A stretch of DNA of 23,617 bases from Cochliopodium minus (lineage: Eukaryota; Discosea; Himatismenida; Cochliopodiidae): positions 1 to 23,617 of the forward strand of contig JAMYWO010000439.1 in the NCBI GenBank assembly GCA_024220525.1, in the 5' to 3' direction. The notes under the pieces are model-generated. The model saw only the letters and a list, made by a program, of their open reading frames with translations, was not told the DNA's origin and searched no databases. The position numbers and the translations under genes were made by a program. Positions 20,998-23,617 of the stretch are shown one piece after another. Every line of letters starts with the position of its first letter. Within the stretch, counting starts at the first letter, position 1.

Positions 20998-22459
20998 TCT
21001 TTTTTATTTCTTATTTGTTTGGATTTGAATCAAACAAATGAATTTTTTTTTTTATTTTATTTATTTTTATATTTTTATGATTTTCTTCAATATTAAACAT
21101 AAAAGAGAGATTCTTTGAAATTTATTTCATTTCAAAAGGAGGAAGAATTAACAAAAGGAAATTATTTGATTTTTGAAAGAATTTTTTTAAAATAAATAGT
21201 TATAAGGATAATTTCTAGTTGAAAACTTTCTTTTTCTAGAAAAAAAAGTCGAAGAATTTGAATGAAACTTAAATTTGAAAGTAAAACAAATTTTTGGTCA
21301 CTTTGATTAATCAATCTTCAATTAAAGACTTTAATACATTTGCATAGAAAAAAAAAGAGAAGAAATTCCCACCTCCAAAAAATAAAAAAGGATCAAATAC
21401 TTTTAATTTGTCAAAGAATTCATTTAAATTTAATTTATTGTTTCCGTTCATTCAGATAAAGGAAGTTCCCTATTCAAAGATTTTAAGATCTTTTCAAATA
21501 ATTTGTACAAAACTTCCAAATTTAAATCTTCATTTTCAATTTGGAGAGTCATTGTAAAATTCAATCAAATTTCATTTGTTTTGAAAAATAAAAAAAAAAA
21601 TGTGAGGAAAATTTATAATTCTTTCACTGAAGGAATTTTGAAGATAATGGGCCTCATTAAAGTAAATTCTCAATAGGTAAATTTATTTCCTCCAAAACAA
21701 AAATTGGTCTGTCTCAAATGACTTTGACAATATTAATTAATCAAAAAAAATTTGTGCATTTCAATCTGTATAAAACCAATCTATGAAATGATTTTTGAAA
21801 ATTCCTATCAAGGAGATATAATCATATAGTTTCAATAAAAAAACTTTCTCAATATTTAAAGGTTTTTCGAATCTTTTAAATGAGAAAAACAAAAGAAAGA
21901 CTTGGCTGATAAGAATCTTTAATATTTTGAGAAACAATAACAGCAAAGAGTTTTGTTTGTGATCTAATCTTAAAAGTAAATATCCATTTTGGATTCGAAA
22001 TGGTCAAAGAATAACAAGTAAAAATTTTCTTTCTAAAACATGGAAGTTTCTTCAAATGCTTTAAAAAAATCATTAACTAGATGAACGAGTTACATTTTAC
22101 GAAAGTTGATCAACTATCGATTATTCAGAAAAGAAAATTGATTTTCATGATTAATTATTTTGGCAAAATCAAAAAAAAAAGAGTTTGTTCTTTTTTTTGT
22201 TTGAAAATCTTCAAAATAAAAAATTTTGAAAAATAAAAAAAAATCACTGTAAAATGGAATAAATTATATTTATTTCTTTAAATGAAGAAATACAGATGGA
22301 TNTAATGAAATAAATAAAAAAATAAAAATAATTTAAAAACAAAATAAATAAATCATAAAACAAAAATAAAAATCATAATTCGAATTTATTTTAAAAAATA
22401 AAATAAAATAAAAATAAAATAAAATTTCTTTCAAAAAAATAAAAAATAATCGTAATCAG
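20998..22459. other. Long intergenic/intronic region without a recognised gene
   Basis: About 1.46 kb upstream of the ATPase start codon, so it must include that promoter and 5' UTR. Composition up to ~22250 is mixed AT with fewer homopolymers; from ~22300 it becomes A-rich like an intron leading to the acceptor at 22459. Only short, low-complexity frames exist: a 51-codon frame at 22081-22236 (+) and 61-65 codon frames at 21761-22073 (-). None resembles a known domain. A single N lies at 22302. No RasGEF N-terminal exon was found here. Confidence 0.5.
22302..22302. other. Single unresolved base (N)
   Basis: One N within GGATNTAATG, about 160 bp before the first RasGEF exon. It may be an ambiguous call or an assembly join. 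Confidence 0.9.
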
Positions 22460-23617
22460 GGAAACTTCCAAAACTACAGAAACAAGATAGAAACCATCAA
22501 AAATGGACTTCCAGTCTTAAACATTCTCATCAAAGACGTCTCCATCATATCAGACATAACAGAGAAATACATAGAAATAATCGACAAGGAGGTTTCCAAG
22601 GTGGTCAACTTCCACAGGTTCACCCTCATTGGGAAGAGTGTTTATTTGTTGTTCGGCCTTTTGTCTACTCAGGTTCCCGTTCCTGACGATGAAAAGGTTG
22701 CAGAGTATTTCGAGGACTTTCCTTGTTGGAACAATGAGGAAATTTACAAAATGTGCAAAGAATTATCCTCGTAAACAAAAAAAAAAAAATAATTTTCAAA
22801 AAAAAAAATAAAAAAAATTTTTCAAAAAAAATAAAAAATAAAAGGAATTTTCAAAATTAACATCATTCCTTTTAAAATAAAAAAGTAAAAAAAATAACAA
22901 AAAATCTCAAATCAAAAATAAATGAAATTTTAAATAATCACATTTTAAAAATTTTTTGTTAAAATAAAATAATTAATGATCAAGTTTTTGGAAGGTTTCA
23001 TGAAAGAAAAAAATAAAAAAGAATTCTTCTGTAATCAATCACTAAAATATACTCATCCAAAACAAACAAAAAATAAAAATTTTCAATTATTGAAAAAAAT
23101 ATGTTTATCATTGAATTTAACTAAAAAAAATTGACAACTTTTTTTTTTTTAAATATTAACAAAAAAATTTAATCTTCAAAAAAAAAAATATATATTAACA
23201 GTCAGGACAAAACGGTAGAGGAGATGACATTACTGACACCAAGAAACAAGTTTTCTACAATGGGACAAGTTTCCATGACCAACGCCTTGTCCGTCATCAC
23301 CAACGACGTCACCGAAAACACTGAGGAGATGACAGAGCATGACTGGGCTTTGATTGGGACGCATTCCCTCAATTTCTCTTTCGATAAAGACGAAATTTTG
23401 TTGGATTCTAATTCTCACCCCAAATGTTTCATGAGGATAGACAGAGGAAAGGCTTCAATATTCATTAACGTAAACTTTATGAAAAAAAAAATTGTTTTAA
23501 TTTTTTTTTTATTTTTTTTAATTTTCTAATTTTTTTTATTTTTTTTTTTCTTACAGTTTGGACTTCCAGATGGAGAGGAGATATCTCATTTGGAAGATGG
23601 AGAAAGAAGCAAATTTG
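22460..23617 (+). CDS. RasGEF (CDC25) C-terminal half followed by cNMP-binding-like domain, partial
   Basis: Internal exons 22460-22770, 23202-23469 and 23557-23617 (running off the window) join in phase. The first follows TAATCAG and is not a gene start. It encodes the second half of a CDC25-type RasGEF catalytic domain: NFQNYRNKIETI, LPVLNILIKDVSII, VVNFHRF, then helices ending EEIYKMCKELSS. These match the family pattern of YR, PxxPFLGxxLxDL and INFxKR. Next is a cyclic-nucleotide-binding-like fold: MTEHDWALI, FSFDKDEILL, CFMRIDRGKASIFIN, GEEISHLEDGERSKF. Such proteins load GTP on Ras-type GTPases; in Dictyostelium GbpC/GbpD a RasGEF is coupled to cNB and GRAM domains. The first half of the RasGEF domain is missing upstream within the window, so the gene is truncated, has a very long intron, or crosses an assembly break near the N at 22302. 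Confidence 0.8.

Noticed and set aside
21761-22236. Small frames of 51-65 codons in the ATPase upstream region
   Set aside because: AT-biased composition, overlapping frames on opposite strands, no domain resemblance; expected by chance at this length.
22629-22811. Frame starting at 22629 as a separate small gene
   Set aside because: It is out of frame with the RasGEF exon 22460-22770, which shows real homology, and it runs into intron sequence.
1-23617. Mobile elements, tRNA, rRNA or CRISPR
   Set aside because: No transposase, reverse transcriptase, terminal repeats, tRNA-like cloverleaf or regularly spaced repeats were seen; the repeats present are microsatellites, local tandem duplications, and the two intronic copies reported above.

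Overview
The window is nuclear DNA from an AT-rich, intron-dense unicellular eukaryote. Exons are recognisable as islands of mixed codon usage between homopolymer-rich GT..AG introns. The standard genetic code fits every gene read here; TAA and TGA end genes. A Roco (LRR-Roc-COR-kinase) protein together with RasGEF, GRAM and cyclic-nucleotide-binding-like (cNBD) exons recalls Dictyostelium GbpC/GbpD and other amoebozoan signalling proteins. An amoebozoan or similar amoeboid protist is therefore the best guess, but the sequence alone does not fix the species.

Layout from left to right: (1) the 3' part of an equilibrative nucleoside transporter gene (+, exons up to 1161); (2) an intronless PB1-ZZ-UBA protein resembling the autophagy receptor p62/SQSTM1 (-, 1431-2594); (3) an intergenic promoter region; (4) a 21-exon Roco kinase gene (+, 3267-14323; 6441 coding nt, 2146 aa) with LRRs, Roc GTPase, COR, TKL-type kinase, a propeller-like region interrupted by a helical insert, and a long disordered tail; (5) a small antisense ankyrin-repeat gene (-, 14375-14803); (6) GRAM plus degenerate cNBD exons without a recognisable 5' end (+, 14968-16421), including a 13-nt micro-exon; (7) a complete 15-exon Na,K-ATPase-type alpha subunit (-, 16578-20997; 1051 aa); (8) about 1.4 kb of apparently non-coding DNA; (9) internal exons of a RasGEF-cNBD gene running off the right edge (+, from 22460).

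Exon boundaries were worked out by hand from GT/AG sites, reading phase and domain homology. In the Roco and ATPase genes every junction keeps phase and the totals divide by three, which is strong internal support, but no transcript evidence was available.

Points most worth a second look: the P-type ATPase has lost several cation-site residues (equivalents of S775, E779, D804 and D926) yet keeps the C-terminal YY; the GbpC/GbpD-like module (RasGEF-cNBD, GRAM-cNBD) is split and out of order around the ATPase, with a single N at each side of the intervening block; the Roco gene may read through into the GRAM-cNBD exons across an intron that contains the antisense ankyrin gene; two adjacent Roco introns carry the same ~150-bp segment and share an unusual donor. 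No viral or retroelement remnants, tRNA, rRNA or CRISPR were seen.
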